From positions 310,001-374,000 of the forward strand of contig NZ_JBHTHA010000002.1 of the NCBI RefSeq assembly GCF_042676385.1: a stretch of DNA of 64,000 nucleotides, given 5' to 3'. Both the position numbers and the translations under genes were made by a program. The stretch is from Paenibacillus_E sp042676385. GTDB taxonomy: Bacteria; Bacillota; Bacilli; Paenibacillales; NBRC-103111. The first letter of the stretch is position 1. Each line of letters opens with the position of its first letter. Positions 53,909 through 63,126 of this stretch are shown here, in pieces. The notes beneath the pieces are model-generated. The model searched no databases. It worked only from the letters and a program-made list of their open reading frames with translations, and was not told where the DNA came from.

Positions 53909-54856
53909 TTAGCTCTTCAATGTGCTCATGAAATAGTCCAAAAACCGCTGACTGTCGACCTCCAAAGCAACGGAAGCATTCGTGACCGGAATCGCCCTGC
54001 GGAAATCGGCCAGCGTCGCTCCATAGGACATTGTTCCTTTGGTTTCAATACGAACGTAATGCTCTTCCGTCTTGACTAGATCAGGGTATGCCGCTACAGC
54101 AACAGCTAACGGATCATGAAGTGGAGCGCCGTAGAACCCATTTTGCTTTCTATAAGCTTCATAATAGAATTTCAATGCTTCACCCATAAAAGCGGCAGCT
54201 CTCTCATTGCCGGGAGCTGACGGCTTCGCCAACTCAAGGCGCTCTTCCTCGCCGATCGTCGTTTTCATCGTCACGTCGAGGCCAACGAGTGTGATCGGGA
54301 TGCCGGATTCGAACACGCGATGCGCAGCTTCAGCATCGCCATAGATGTTCGCTTCCGCAACAGGCGTCACGTTGCCCGGCGCTTTCACAGCGCCGCCCAT
54401 GATCACGAGCCGCTTCACTTTGGAAGCGATGGACGGATCTTGGGCCAAGGCGATGGCCAGGTTCGTCATGCGGCCGACGAAAACAAGCGTCAGCTCACCC
54501 GGATTTTCATTCACCTTGCGGACGATGAAGTCAGAGGCGCTCTCCGCGAGGGGCTTGCCTTTTGGCTGCGTGAGTTGGCAATTGCCAATGCCGTTATCGC
54601 CATGAATGTGTGTTACCGGCCCACGCCATTCGCGGAATAGCGGTTTAGCTGCGCCTATCGCGACCGGTACTTCGTAAGGGGCGCCTGCTAGCTCGATCAC
54701 CTGCATCGTGTTGCGGGTGGCTTGCTCCACATCAGTATTCCCGAACACCGTGGTAATGCCTTCCACGGTAATATGCTTCGTTTTCAGGGCGAGCAAAATC
54801 GCCATCGAATCGTCAATACCCGTATCAACGTCAAGAATTATACGAACGTTTTGCAA
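53909..54856 (-). CDS. Nucleoside hydrolase, paralogue 2
   Basis: About 315 residues. Motifs are ILDVDTGIDDSMAILLA, THIHGDNGIGN, VIMGGAVKAPGNVTPVAEANIY and APLHDPLAVAV. Start choice: a TTG at 54854-54856 follows GAGGTG by a normal distance and directly precedes QNVRIILDVDTG, as in relatives. The ATG at 54907 would add 17 unlike residues and overlap the upstream gene. The stop of the upstream gene is only 11 bp from this TTG, so translation is probably coupled. The substrate is a purine or pyrimidine ribonucleoside; specificity cannot be read from the sequence. Confidence 0.94.
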   Translation of the reverse strand: MQNVRIILDVDTGIDDSMAILLALKTKHITVEGITTVFGNTDVEQATRNTMQVIELAGAPYEVPVAIGAAKPLFREWRGPVTHIHGDNGIGNCQLTQPKGKPLAESASDFIVRKVNENPGELTLVFVGRMTNLAIALAQDPSIASKVKRLVIMGGAVKAPGNVTPVAEANIYGDAEAAHRVFESGIPITLVGLDVTMKTTIGEEERLELAKPSAPGNERAAAFMGEALKFYYEAYRKQNGFYGAPLHDPLAVAVAAYPDLVKTEEHYVRIETKGTMSYGATLADFRRAIPVTNASVALEVDSQRFLDYFMSTLKS

Positions 54857-54867
54857 AGTTAACACCT

Positions 54868-55809
54868 CTATGCGTAGTTTTTCAAAGTTTGAATGAGCAT
54901 GTCCCAAAATTTATCCTGATCAAGCGTGAAAGCGACATTAACATTGGGTTCACGGCCTGTAACACCGAGCAGATCAACAACCGTCATACCGTAAGTATGT
55001 TCACCCTTAGTCTCAATATCGACCCGCAGCTTCTTCGTTCCAAATGCAGTCGGATCGATACAATAGGCAACACAGCAAGCGTCGTGAATCGGAGCTCCGG
55101 CAAAACCGAATACTTCTTTGTACGTATGAGCGAAAAAATTCAAAAGTTCATGAACAAAATGAGAAATCCGGTTATCCACATTGAGAATCCGCTCATGAAT
55201 ATCTTCCGTGACGATGGCCTGGTGCGTGAGGTCGAGTCCCATCATCGTAATGGGGACACCGCTCTCGAAAACGACTTTTGCCGCCTCGGCATCCACATAA
55301 ATATTAAACTCCGCTGCAGGCGTAGTATTGCCGAATGTCCCTCCGCCCATGATAACAATTTCCTGAATCTTGGACAAAATGGCAGGCTCTTTCCGCATCG
55401 CCATCGCGATATTCGTCAATGGCCCGACTGGGACTAGCGTAATGTCCCCTTCCGACTCCTTCAACTTGCGGATGATGAGATCAACGGCATGCTCCTGCTC
55501 AATTGTTTTGCTTGGATGTGGCAGCAAAGGACCGTCCATACCGGAATCGCCATGAATGTCGGCTGCCGTCTGCCGTTTACGGACAAGCGGCTGTCCGGCG
55601 CCTTTAGCGACCGGGATATGCGTAAGACCGGCTAGTTCGCATACTTTCAAAGCATTCAAGGTCGTCTTCTCGACCTCGGCATTGCCTGCAACTGTCGTAA
55701 TGGCGACGATCTCCACATTCGGGTTCGCTCCCGCAAGTAAGATGGCGATGGCATCGTCATGACCCGGGTCGCAGTCGATAATGATCTTTCTTTTCACGTT
55801 TGTTTCCAT
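54868..55809 (-). CDS. Nucleoside hydrolase, paralogue 1
   Basis: A 313-residue member of the same family but clearly distinct. The N-terminus is the canonical IIDCDPGHDDAIAILLA, and the pocket His-Asp is in GAPIHDACCVAYCID in place of LHDPLAV. VIMGGGTFGNTTPAAEFNIYVDAEAA is conserved. It is likely to differ in substrate from paralogues 2 and 3. It follows the last permease gene by 20 bp. Confidence 0.95.
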   Translation of the reverse strand: METNVKRKIIIDCDPGHDDAIAILLAGANPNVEIVAITTVAGNAEVEKTTLNALKVCELAGLTHIPVAKGAGQPLVRKRQTAADIHGDSGMDGPLLPHPSKTIEQEHAVDLIIRKLKESEGDITLVPVGPLTNIAMAMRKEPAILSKIQEIVIMGGGTFGNTTPAAEFNIYVDAEAAKVVFESGVPITMMGLDLTHQAIVTEDIHERILNVDNRISHFVHELLNFFAHTYKEVFGFAGAPIHDACCVAYCIDPTAFGTKKLRVDIETKGEHTYGMTVVDLLGVTGREPNVNVAFTLDQDKFWDMLIQTLKNYA

Positions 55810-55829
55810 AGTTCGCTCCTTTTTTACCG

Positions 55830-56801
55830 TTATGCGACAGCGACTTTCGCCGCGCTTTCTGCCTGCGCCCGAAGCGCTTCATTCAGCTTCCGTTTCTTGC
55901 GAACCGCAAAAAACACAAGTGCAGTAATGGTCACGAGGTAAGGAATCATTTGAATAAATTGACTTGGAAACTTATTGCCTGGAATGGTTTGCACGACAGT
56001 TGCAATACTGCTTGCCAAACCGAAGATCAGCGAACCGAACAAAATACCGACCGGATTGCGGTTTCCGAGCAGAACGACGGCTAACGCCAGAAATCCGGTA
56101 CCCGCGGTCATATCTTTGACGAACATGCTTGTCATGCCCATGGATAAGTAAGCACCCGCCAACCCTGTGAACAATCCGCTCCAAAGCAGCGCCGAATATT
56201 GAATGCGATTCACGGAAATACCAAGTGATTTTGCTGCCTGTGGCGCTTCGCCAACCGAGCGGAGATGAATGCCGTAAGGTGTTTTGTACAGGATGAATAC
56301 ACATAAAAGGACGGATAGAAATGCAATCCATGTCATTAAGCTATGCCCGCTCAGCAATTTGTTCAGATAAGGGATGGACTCAATGATCGGGATATGCACG
56401 TCCGGGATATTATGGAGTCCGGATGGCGAATAATTGCCCGTCACTCCAAAAATTTTGTTCATTAAAAAGATCGTCACGCCGGAACCAAAAATGTTAACGG
56501 CAAAGCCGGTAATGATCATATCCACTTTCAGTTTGAGCGAGAAGAAGCCCATTCCGTAACAGATCAGCATAGAAGAAACGACCCCTGCAACCAAACCGAG
56601 AACCCAACTGTCCGTTGCGGAACCAACGGCGATGGCACTGAATGCCGAGATCAGCATTAAACCTTCCAGACCGATATTGATAACGCCGGCAACATCGGCG
56701 ATAAGGCCGCCCAATGCGGAGAGCAGAATCGGCGTCGTAAATCTAAGCAATACGACTAAGAGAGATAAATCAATAATTTGTGACCATAGAGCTGATAGCA
56801 T
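55830..56801 (-). CDS. Nucleoside ABC transporter permease (NupQ type)
   Basis: A 323-residue membrane protein of the BmpABCD-type family (YufQ/NupQ). Blocks LSALGGLIADVAGVINIGLEGLML and the later AGAYLSMGMTSMFVKDMTAGTGFLALA are characteristic, with GNRNPVGILFGSLIFG near the end. It directly follows the NupP-type gene with no gap. In Bacillus subtilis the related NupNOPQ system imports guanosine; the same general role, nucleoside uptake, is inferred here. Confidence 0.95.
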   Translation of the reverse strand: MLSALWSQIIDLSLLVVLLRFTTPILLSALGGLIADVAGVINIGLEGLMLISAFSAIAVGSATDSWVLGLVAGVVSSMLICYGMGFFSLKLKVDMIITGFAVNIFGSGVTIFLMNKIFGVTGNYSPSGLHNIPDVHIPIIESIPYLNKLLSGHSLMTWIAFLSVLLCVFILYKTPYGIHLRSVGEAPQAAKSLGISVNRIQYSALLWSGLFTGLAGAYLSMGMTSMFVKDMTAGTGFLALAVVLLGNRNPVGILFGSLIFGLASSIATVVQTIPGNKFPSQFIQMIPYLVTITALVFFAVRKKRKLNEALRAQAESAAKVAVA

Positions 56802-57860
56802 CTAGTTCACCGCCTTTTGCCGAAGGGCGAATTTTTGCTTCAGATACGTAAAGATCGCTTGCGAAGATACGAAAAGGACGAGCATAACCTGGATCACGAT
56901 CGCCAATTCACGCGGCATATCGCTGCCAACTTGCATCTGGGTAGCACCCACTTGAAGGTAAGCATAGAACAAGCTGACGGCAATGACGCCGATCGGATGA
57001 TTTCTTGCCAATAACGCAATAATAATGCCGTCAAAACCAAGTCCTGCGGAGAAGTTGTCTTTATACGTACCATGCACGCCAAGGATTTCAACAATACCCG
57101 CCAGTCCTGCAAGCGCACCGCTAATCATCACACTCATGATAACGACGCGATTTGTCGAGATGCCTCCGTAACCGGCAAACTTGCTGTTTTTGCCAACCAG
57201 ACGCAGCTCGTAACCTGATTTGGTTTTGTACATAAAAAGAAACATAACGACAGCAGCCAGCAATGCGATTAATACGCCATAGTGCGCTGGGAATCCTGCG
57301 AAAATTTTGCCTAGACGCGCACCATCATCTACATAGTGCATACGCGCGTAACCACCGCTAGCGGGATCCTTGAAAACGTTGTTGACCAAGTAAGAGGTGG
57401 TCAGAATCGCGACAAAGTTCATCATCAACGTTGTTACTATTTCATTCGCGTTCCAGCGCGTCTTAAGCCAGCCTGGAATCGCACCATACAGCGCCCCGCT
57501 CCCCATGGCGCAAATCAATACCAAAGGTAACAACACCCATGCGGAAAGTCCATGCGCGTAGACGGCAACCAGAGAACCGACGAAAGCGCCTACGTAGAGT
57601 TGTCCCTCAGCACCCATACTGAATACTCCGCATTGAAAAACAACAGATAGCGCAAGTCCTGTAAAAATTAATGGAACCGCTTTATTTAAAACAGTGCCAA
57701 TGTTGAAAGCGTTTGAAAGCGGAGCACCCAGAAAAGAGCTAATCGCCTCCATCGGCTGATGACTGGAGAACAAAATAACGATGAATCCGCAAAGGATAGC
57801 CATGATCGCTGCGGCAATGATACCTGTGATTTCCAAATAGATTGCTTGTTTTGTATTCAT
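56802..57860 (-). CDS. Nucleoside ABC transporter permease (NupP type)
   Basis: A 352-residue permease with the partner blocks NKAVPLIFTGLALSVVFQCGVFSMGAEGQLYVGAF and FDGIIIALLARNHPIGVIAVSLFYAYLQVGATQMQ. Its start overlaps the ATPase stop by four bases and its stop abuts the NupQ-type start, so the three are translationally coupled. Together with the other permease it forms the channel of a nucleoside importer. Confidence 0.95.
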   Translation of the reverse strand: MNTKQAIYLEITGIIAAAIMAILCGFIVILFSSHQPMEAISSFLGAPLSNAFNIGTVLNKAVPLIFTGLALSVVFQCGVFSMGAEGQLYVGAFVGSLVAVYAHGLSAWVLLPLVLICAMGSGALYGAIPGWLKTRWNANEIVTTLMMNFVAILTTSYLVNNVFKDPASGGYARMHYVDDGARLGKIFAGFPAHYGVLIALLAAVVMFLFMYKTKSGYELRLVGKNSKFAGYGGISTNRVVIMSVMISGALAGLAGIVEILGVHGTYKDNFSAGLGFDGIIIALLARNHPIGVIAVSLFYAYLQVGATQMQVGSDMPRELAIVIQVMLVLFVSSQAIFTYLKQKFALRQKAVN

Positions 57861-59404
57861 TGGAGCGCCTCATTCCTTTCCTGATTCTTGATCCCCAGCA
57901 TGTAATAACCGAGTTCTTCTTCCGTCAACCCATCATGATTGTCAAGAACTGCAACTAACCGACCGTTGTAAACAACGGCAATGCGGTCGCTTAAGCTCAT
58001 GACTTCCGATAATTCGGCCGAAACCAGCAGTACGGCCGCTCCCCCATCACGCTTTTTGATAATCTCGCGATGAATGAATTCGATGGCTCCAATGTCGACG
58101 CCCCGAGTAGGCTGTGAAGCGATCAAAAGCTTCGGATTTTTTGAAAGTTCACGGGCAATCACCACTTTTTGCAGATTTCCCCCAGACAAAGATCCGGCAA
58201 GTACGTCTTCGTTTTGAGCGCGTACGTCGTAAACTTCCATCATGATTTTTGCAAATTGCTTGATTTTCTTTTTATTCAGAAAAGGTCCCCGTCTAAATTC
58301 CGGGTTCCGGTAATGGTCGAGAATTAAATTTTCGGCAATGGTGGACGTTAAACTGGCCCCGGTCGTCTGCCGGTCTTCCGGTACGTGTCCGATTTTCATC
58401 GCGCGAATTTGAGCAACGCTTTTTCCGGTTATATCTTCGCCCATATAGCGTATTTCACCAGACGTTGCTTTTCGCAAACCGCTGATCGTCTCGACCAACT
58501 CCGTTTGTCCGTTTCCTTCGACGCCGGCGATTCCCACCACCTCGCCAGCTCGAATGTTTAGCGAAATGCCGCGAAGTGCAGGTGCCCCCTTGTCATCGGA
58601 AGCATACAGATCCTTGACGGACAATATAGTATCCTTAGGTTCGGAAGGCTGTTTTTCGACACGGAATAATACTTCTCTTCCTACCATAAGTCTCGATATT
58701 TCTTCCGGATTCGTATCCTTGGTCAACATTGTCGTGACCGTTTTCCCTGCCTTGAGTACAGTAACCCGATTGGATATTTCCATCACTTCACGTAATTTAT
58801 GGGTAATGAAAATAATCGTATAGCCTTGTTTGATCAACGCTTTGATCGAGTCAAACAGCTCGTCGGTTTCCTGCGGCGTCAGGACAGCTGTAGGCTCGTC
58901 CAAAATAATAAGACGCGCGCCGCGGTAAAGCACCTTGATGATTTCAACGCGCTGCTTCTGACCGACGGAGATCGTTTCGACCACCGCTTGCGGATCAACT
59001 TTAAGTTTGAATGTCTCAATGAGTTTCTCAATCTCCGACAATTCTTTGGCGCGGTCACGTACGAGGGAGAAGAGCCCTTTGACGGGCTCCTCGCCAAGCA
59101 CGATGTTTTCCGAAACCGTCAGCGACGGGACGAGCATAAAGTGCTGATGCACCATGCCCATACCCTGCTTGATTGCATCTTTAGGGCCTTGAAAGTTCAG
59201 CGGCTGACCTTTATACAGGATCGAGCCGCTCGTCGGCGCCTCAAGACCGAATAAAATTTTCATGAGTGTAGATTTACCTGCACCATTCTCACCAACTAGC
59301 GCATGAATCTCGCCCTCATACACCGTCAAATCCACTCCGCGGTTTGCCTTCGTACCATTGGGGTAAGTTTTATGGATGTCTTTCATCTCCAGCAATATCG
59401 CCAT
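57857..59404 (-). CDS. Nucleoside ABC transporter ATP-binding protein (NupO type)
   Basis: A 515-residue protein with two fused ABC cassettes, as in the sugar/nucleoside RbsA-like ATPases. The first has Walker A GENGAGKST, signature ISVGQKQR and Walker B LIILDEPTAVL. The second has the degenerate Walker A GVEGNGQTE and signature LSGGNLQKV, also usual for this family. It energises the two permeases encoded next. The gene follows the BMP lipoprotein gene by 25 bp. Confidence 0.96.
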   Translation of the reverse strand: MAILLEMKDIHKTYPNGTKANRGVDLTVYEGEIHALVGENGAGKSTLMKILFGLEAPTSGSILYKGQPLNFQGPKDAIKQGMGMVHQHFMLVPSLTVSENIVLGEEPVKGLFSLVRDRAKELSEIEKLIETFKLKVDPQAVVETISVGQKQRVEIIKVLYRGARLIILDEPTAVLTPQETDELFDSIKALIKQGYTIIFITHKLREVMEISNRVTVLKAGKTVTTMLTKDTNPEEISRLMVGREVLFRVEKQPSEPKDTILSVKDLYASDDKGAPALRGISLNIRAGEVVGIAGVEGNGQTELVETISGLRKATSGEIRYMGEDITGKSVAQIRAMKIGHVPEDRQTTGASLTSTIAENLILDHYRNPEFRRGPFLNKKKIKQFAKIMMEVYDVRAQNEDVLAGSLSGGNLQKVVIARELSKNPKLLIASQPTRGVDIGAIEFIHREIIKKRDGGAAVLLVSAELSEVMSLSDRIAVVYNGRLVAVLDNHDGLTEEELGYYMLGIKNQERNEALQ

Positions 59405-59429
59405 GGTTACGCTCCCCCTCGTTACCGGC

Positions 59430-60497
59430 TTATTTCAAAGTCGTTTGCACTTTGATTTCGCCTTTGTTTAACTTCTGCTCGATTTCCATCATTTTATCTT
59501 GAATCGATTTTGGTACGTTTTTGTTGTACAAGTCGTCCTTAGCCAAGCCTACGCCGCCTTCTTTAATGCCCAGCACTTCATTCTTGCCGAAGCCCAGTCT
59601 GTCTTGGCTGAACAAGGTCAATGCGCGTAGAACCGAATTGTCAATCGATTTTACCATGGAAGTTAAAACACTGCCTGGATACAGACCGTTTTGGTTGGAG
59701 TCTACACCGATTGAATATTTGCCCAAGGAGTTAGCGGCTTCCAGAAGTCCGAGACCAGCTCCGCCTGCCACGTTGAAAGCGATATCTACTTTTTGCGAAT
59801 TATATTGCGCAAGCGCTAGTTCTTTTCCTTTTGGAGCGTTGGAGAAATCTCCTACATAAGAAGCAACTACTGAAATAGCTGGATCCACATATTTTGCGCC
59901 TTGCTCATAGCCTGCTTTAAAATCGTTAATGATCGGAATGTCCATACCGCCGATAAAGCCGATGACTTTGTCCGGATTCGAACCTTTCATTTCCGTGCTT
60001 GTTGTAACCAGTCCTGCAAAAGCGCCTGCCAAGAAAGAACCTTCATTTTGGGAGTAAGTCATGGAATATACATTCGGAAGTCCGGTAATTGCCTCATCGA
60101 AGAAAATAAATTTCTGCTTTTCATAACGCTTCGCTACATCTTTGATAATGTCGGTCATCTGACTTGTCCCTAAAACGATGACGTCATATTTCCCACTGGA
60201 TGCAAGCGATTCCAAACCTGAAGGCCAATCCGCTTGGTTTGTGCCGCCTTCTACGGTTTTAACGACCATGCCTAGTTGATCAGCAGCTTGTTTCACGCCT
60301 CTTTGGGCGGAATCGAAAAACCCTTTATCCCCTAGCGTACCATTAACAAAATAAGCGACATTCAACTTCTTGGCACTTGAAGCTGCTTTCCCGGCATCCG
60401 GAGTGCTTGTAGCCGTTTTGCCGGATGAACCGCATCCTGCCAAGAACACCATAACAGCTAGTAACAATAATGCAGCGATTCCTAATCTCTTTTTCAT
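59430..60497 (-). CDS. BMP-family nucleoside-binding lipoprotein (NupN type)
   Basis: About 355 residues. The signal peptide ends in lipobox LAGC with Cys22. The mature part is the basic-membrane-protein/PnrA fold: VAYFVNGTLGDKGFFDSAQRG, GFIGGMDIPIINDFKAGYEQG and GVDSNQNGLYPGSVLTSMVKSID. PnrA-type proteins bind purine nucleosides. The start at 60497 has AAGGGGG, preferred over a longer frame. It is the extracellular receptor of the importer and lies just after the ribokinase gene. Confidence 0.95.
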   Translation of the reverse strand: MKKRLGIAALLLLAVMVFLAGCGSSGKTATSTPDAGKAASSAKKLNVAYFVNGTLGDKGFFDSAQRGVKQAADQLGMVVKTVEGGTNQADWPSGLESLASSGKYDVIVLGTSQMTDIIKDVAKRYEKQKFIFFDEAITGLPNVYSMTYSQNEGSFLAGAFAGLVTTSTEMKGSNPDKVIGFIGGMDIPIINDFKAGYEQGAKYVDPAISVVASYVGDFSNAPKGKELALAQYNSQKVDIAFNVAGGAGLGLLEAANSLGKYSIGVDSNQNGLYPGSVLTSMVKSIDNSVLRALTLFSQDRLGFGKNEVLGIKEGGVGLAKDDLYNKNVPKSIQDKMMEIEQKLNKGEIKVQTTLK

Positions 60498-60520
60498 TGA
60501 GTTAATCCCCCTTAGATTTG

Positions 60521-61462
60521 TCATTTGGAATGGTGAATAGAATCGGGTTGTTTCGTGAGCGCTTCCAAGTCAGCTAGAGTGGGCATTCCAGCTTGCGCGC
60601 CCAGCTTTGTGACCGACATCGCAGATACCTTACATGCAAATGCCACTGCTTCTTCAAGTTCTTTGCCTGCGGCAAGCGCATACGCGAGTCCGCCGTTGTA
60701 AGCGTCGCCAGCTCCAGTCGTATCAACGACAGGAACGCGATAAGCTTGTACTCTTTTAAGCGATTCGCCCTTTCGGAGAAACGCTGAGCCTTCCTCACCA
60801 AGTGTTGTAACAACACAACTCGGCCCCATGTCAAGCAGCGCTTCCATCGCCGACTGCAGCTTGTCGCCGGACGCGTCGATGCCGGTAATCGTCGCCAGCT
60901 CTAACCGATTCGGCGTAATGTAATCCACGCAGCTCAGCATCGCCTTTGGCAACTGGCGGGCTGGCGCCGGATTGAGAATGACGGTTTTGCCGGATTTCTT
61001 GGCGATCTCACAGGCAGTTACCGCAGTTTCAAGCGGAATTTCTAATTGGACCAGTACAATGTCATGCTCTGCGATAATTTGCTTCAACGCTTGAATATGT
61101 TCAGGCAAACAAGAGGCGTTTGCTCCAGGCACAACGACAATTTGGTTGTCGTTCTCTGCAAGCATAATTGAAGCGATACCTGTCGGCGTTCCTTCGATTC
61201 TTCGGACGTAATCTGTGTGAATCGCGTCTTGATGAAGCGATTCGATCAGCGACTTCCCGAACATATCGTTTCCTACCGAACCGATCATCGTCGTTTGTCC
61301 GCCGAGCCTTGCAGCGGCTACAGCCTGATTCGCTCCTTTGCCGCCTGGAATAAAATGGACATGCTCGCCTGTCAGCGTCTCCCCGACGCGCGGAAATCGG
61401 GACGTTTCCACTACAATGTCCATATTCAAGCTCCCGATGACCACAATACGAGGTTTAATCAT
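60521..61462 (-). CDS. rbsK: Ribokinase
   Basis: About 313 residues of the PfkB family. The N-terminal GSLNMDIVVET, PGGKGANQAVAAARLGG and the C-terminal catalytic DTTGAGDAYNGGLAYALA are all present, with the base Asp in TTGAGD. It phosphorylates ribose to ribose-5-phosphate, consuming the ribose that the nucleoside hydrolases release. Two adjacent ATGs start the gene, overlapping the stop of the LacI regulator gene, with a GAAAGGAA site. Confidence 0.93.
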   Translation of the reverse strand: MIKPRIVVIGSLNMDIVVETSRFPRVGETLTGEHVHFIPGGKGANQAVAAARLGGQTTMIGSVGNDMFGKSLIESLHQDAIHTDYVRRIEGTPTGIASIMLAENDNQIVVVPGANASCLPEHIQALKQIIAEHDIVLVQLEIPLETAVTACEIAKKSGKTVILNPAPARQLPKAMLSCVDYITPNRLELATITGIDASGDKLQSAMEALLDMGPSCVVTTLGEEGSAFLRKGESLKRVQAYRVPVVDTTGAGDAYNGGLAYALAAGKELEEAVAFACKVSAMSVTKLGAQAGMPTLADLEALTKQPDSIHHSK

Positions 61463-62477
61463 CATGTCTTTTCCTTTCTGTCGATCCTCTTACAACCACA
61501 CTCACATCAAACAAATGCGTTTGCTCTTCTTGGATGTTGCCTTCGATTTTTTTGATCAGCAGCCGCGTTGATAACATACCCATGTCGTAAATCGGCTGCG
61601 CAATCGTCGTAATTTCCGGTTCAACAATCAGCGTTAAGTCAATGCCATCAAAGCCGCAAAGCGCAACTTGATCCGGTACGCTAATGCCCATCCGCTGGAG
61701 CTTTTTCAAGGCTCCGATCGCCATCGTATCATTGCCCGCGAAAATGCCGTCGATATCCGGATGACGCTGCATCAAATTTTCTACGGCTGCCATCCCACCG
61801 TCGACACGGAAGTAGCCCGGCTCCACTAGGCTCGGTGAATACCATGGAAAATGCTTCACGGATTGTTCGTAGCCTATGAACCGCTCTCTCCCCGTTAATG
61901 TTTCCTGAGGGCCATAAATATGAGCGATCTTCTTGCATCCGACATCTAACAGATGCTGCACCGCCAGATTGGCGCCTTCAAGGTGCTTGGAACTAACGAC
62001 CGTACAAGATGCATCCCGCGGAGCCCTATCAAGCATGACCAGCGGAATGTTCTCACTTTTGAGCGCGTCTACATCATCCGAACGGAGGTTGTAAGATGCG
62101 AACAAAATACCATCCACGTAACGCTGTTTCAAAACCTTGATGTAGTTTTGTTCCTTATCCGCCTGGTTGTCCGAATTACATAAGATAACCGTATAGCCAT
62201 ACATCCGAGCCACATCTTCCACAGCTCTAGCCAGCTCAGCAAAGAATGGATTCGTAATATCGGGAAAAATAAGAGCGATCGCCCCTGTCTTCCTTCCCGC
62301 AAGCCCTCTTGCTATCGCATTCGGTTCATACTGTAGCGTTTTGATCGCTTGCTCCACCTTGAGCTTGGTTTCATCATTGACGTACCCGTTTTTGTTCAAA
62401 AAACGAGATACCGTCGCCACAGAAACTCCGGCCAGTTTCGCGACATCTCTAATCGTTGCCACTTGTTTGCCACTCAC
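61455..62477 (-). CDS. LacI-family repressor of the nucleoside operon
   Basis: A 340-residue regulator. The helix-turn-helix TIRDVAKLAGVSVATVSRFLNKNG is followed by the hinge YEPNAIARGLAGRKTG and a ribose-binding-protein-like sensor core (FPDITNPFFAELARAVEDVA, FAGNDTMAIGALKKL). It is the first gene of its own operon and overlaps the ribokinase start. Two GTAAC/GTTAC inverted repeats upstream are likely its operators. The effector is probably ribose or a nucleoside breakdown product (inference). Confidence 0.95.
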   Translation of the reverse strand: MSGKQVATIRDVAKLAGVSVATVSRFLNKNGYVNDETKLKVEQAIKTLQYEPNAIARGLAGRKTGAIALIFPDITNPFFAELARAVEDVARMYGYTVILCNSDNQADKEQNYIKVLKQRYVDGILFASYNLRSDDVDALKSENIPLVMLDRAPRDASCTVVSSKHLEGANLAVQHLLDVGCKKIAHIYGPQETLTGRERFIGYEQSVKHFPWYSPSLVEPGYFRVDGGMAAVENLMQRHPDIDGIFAGNDTMAIGALKKLQRMGISVPDQVALCGFDGIDLTLIVEPEITTIAQPIYDMGMLSTRLLIKKIEGNIQEEQTHLFDVSVVVRGSTERKRHDD

Positions 62478-62527
62478 TCCTACTGATGTCGGTAACCGAT
62501 TGTCATAACCAAAAATTAGTTAATGAG

Positions 62528-62538
62528 GTAACGGTTAC
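62528..62538. promoter_or_regulatory. LacI operator O2, near-palindrome
   Basis: GTAAC-G-GTTAC, an odd-centred inverted repeat 51-61 bp upstream of the LacI start codon. Same half-sites as O1. Confidence 0.65.
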
Positions 62539-62624
62539 ACATACCCGATATTTTTCTTTTTCTCTATTTTTATCAATTAACGAAAAGAAAATTCGAACCG
62601 GAACTCTACATGGAACAAACAATG

Positions 62625-62638
62625 TGTAACCGGTTACA
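62625..62638. promoter_or_regulatory. LacI operator O1, perfect palindrome
   Basis: TGTAACCGGTTACA is a 14-bp perfect palindrome with the central CG typical of LacI-family sites. It lies just downstream of the predicted transcription start, where a bound repressor would block RNA polymerase. Confidence 0.8.
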
Positions 62639-62652
62639 TATTTTCTGTTTTT

Positions 62653-62682
62653 ATTATAGCTCTCATTTTTCAAAAGTGTCAA
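62653..62682 (-). promoter_or_regulatory. Sigma-A promoter of the nucleoside operon
   Basis: On the minus strand TTGACA (62677-62682) and TATAAT (62653-62658), both perfect, are separated by 18 bp. The operator O1 begins 15 bp downstream. Confidence 0.88.
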
Positions 62683-62711
62683 GACAAAAAAAACGAACAT
62701 GAACCCCAAAC

Positions 62712-62768
62712 AGACAAAAACCGTCGCATCTGAGTTAACGCTCAACTCAGTCGGGACGGCGTTTTTTA
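62712..62768 (-). terminator. Terminator between small gene and nucleoside promoter
   Basis: CTGAGTT and AACTCAG form the core stem with outer CGTC/GACG pairing. T-runs occur on both sides (GTTTTTGTC on the minus strand, CGTTTTTTAC on the plus strand). It serves the 62785 gene on the minus strand and may be bidirectional. Confidence 0.7.
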
Positions 62769-62784
62769 CGCAATTACAAGATTA

Positions 62785-62988
62785 TTAGTTGTCATCGGAT
62801 TCCTTGTTTTTATTATGAGTCATCACGACACCGGCAATCGTAAGCACGACTGCAGCTAGATTAGCTATTGCATTAATTTGATCGTCAGAGATAAAAGAAA
62901 TATTAAATGCTTGAGCTGTTAATTTCAGAGCTCCTAACAAGGTAACTCCAAGCGTGATATAGTTTTTCTGATTCAGATTCAGATTCAT
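62785..62988 (-). CDS. Small holin-like membrane protein
   Basis: A 67-residue protein with two short hydrophobic helices (ITLGVTLLGALKLTAQAF and INAIANLAAVVLTIAGVVM) joined by ISDDQ, and a charged tail (HNKNKESDDN). The layout resembles small phage-type holins, but no other phage gene is nearby, so it may be a domesticated or stand-alone membrane peptide. A GGGTGGG site precedes the ATG. It is divergent from an L,D-transpeptidase gene, which is a loose link to the cell wall. Confidence 0.65.
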   Translation of the reverse strand: MNLNLNQKNYITLGVTLLGALKLTAQAFNISFISDDQINAIANLAAVVLTIAGVVMTHNKNKESDDN

Positions 62989-63126
62989 CTCATTCCCACC
63001 CTTTCTATTGGATATAAAATAATATATTCATAGAATTGGCTATGGATTGGACAAGAAGCCTCTTTATACAAAATGAGAAAAACACCTTTTGGTTAACTCA
63101 CATAGTATAGAACGAGGTGATTATCT

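Larger units (their letters stand above)
62478..62784. other. Regulatory region of the nucleoside operon and flanking terminator
   Basis: 307 bp carrying two inverted-repeat operators, a near-consensus promoter and a terminator for the convergent small gene. The short ORF at 62503-62745 overlaps these sites and is not coding. Confidence 0.8.

Noticed and set aside
57701..57722. cre-like GAAAGCGTTTGAAAGC sequence
   Set aside because: It lies deep inside the NupP-type permease coding sequence, and the codons account for it.
62503..62745. 80-codon ORF across the nucleoside operon promoter
   Set aside because: It covers the palindromic operators and a perfect promoter, and has no ribosome site.
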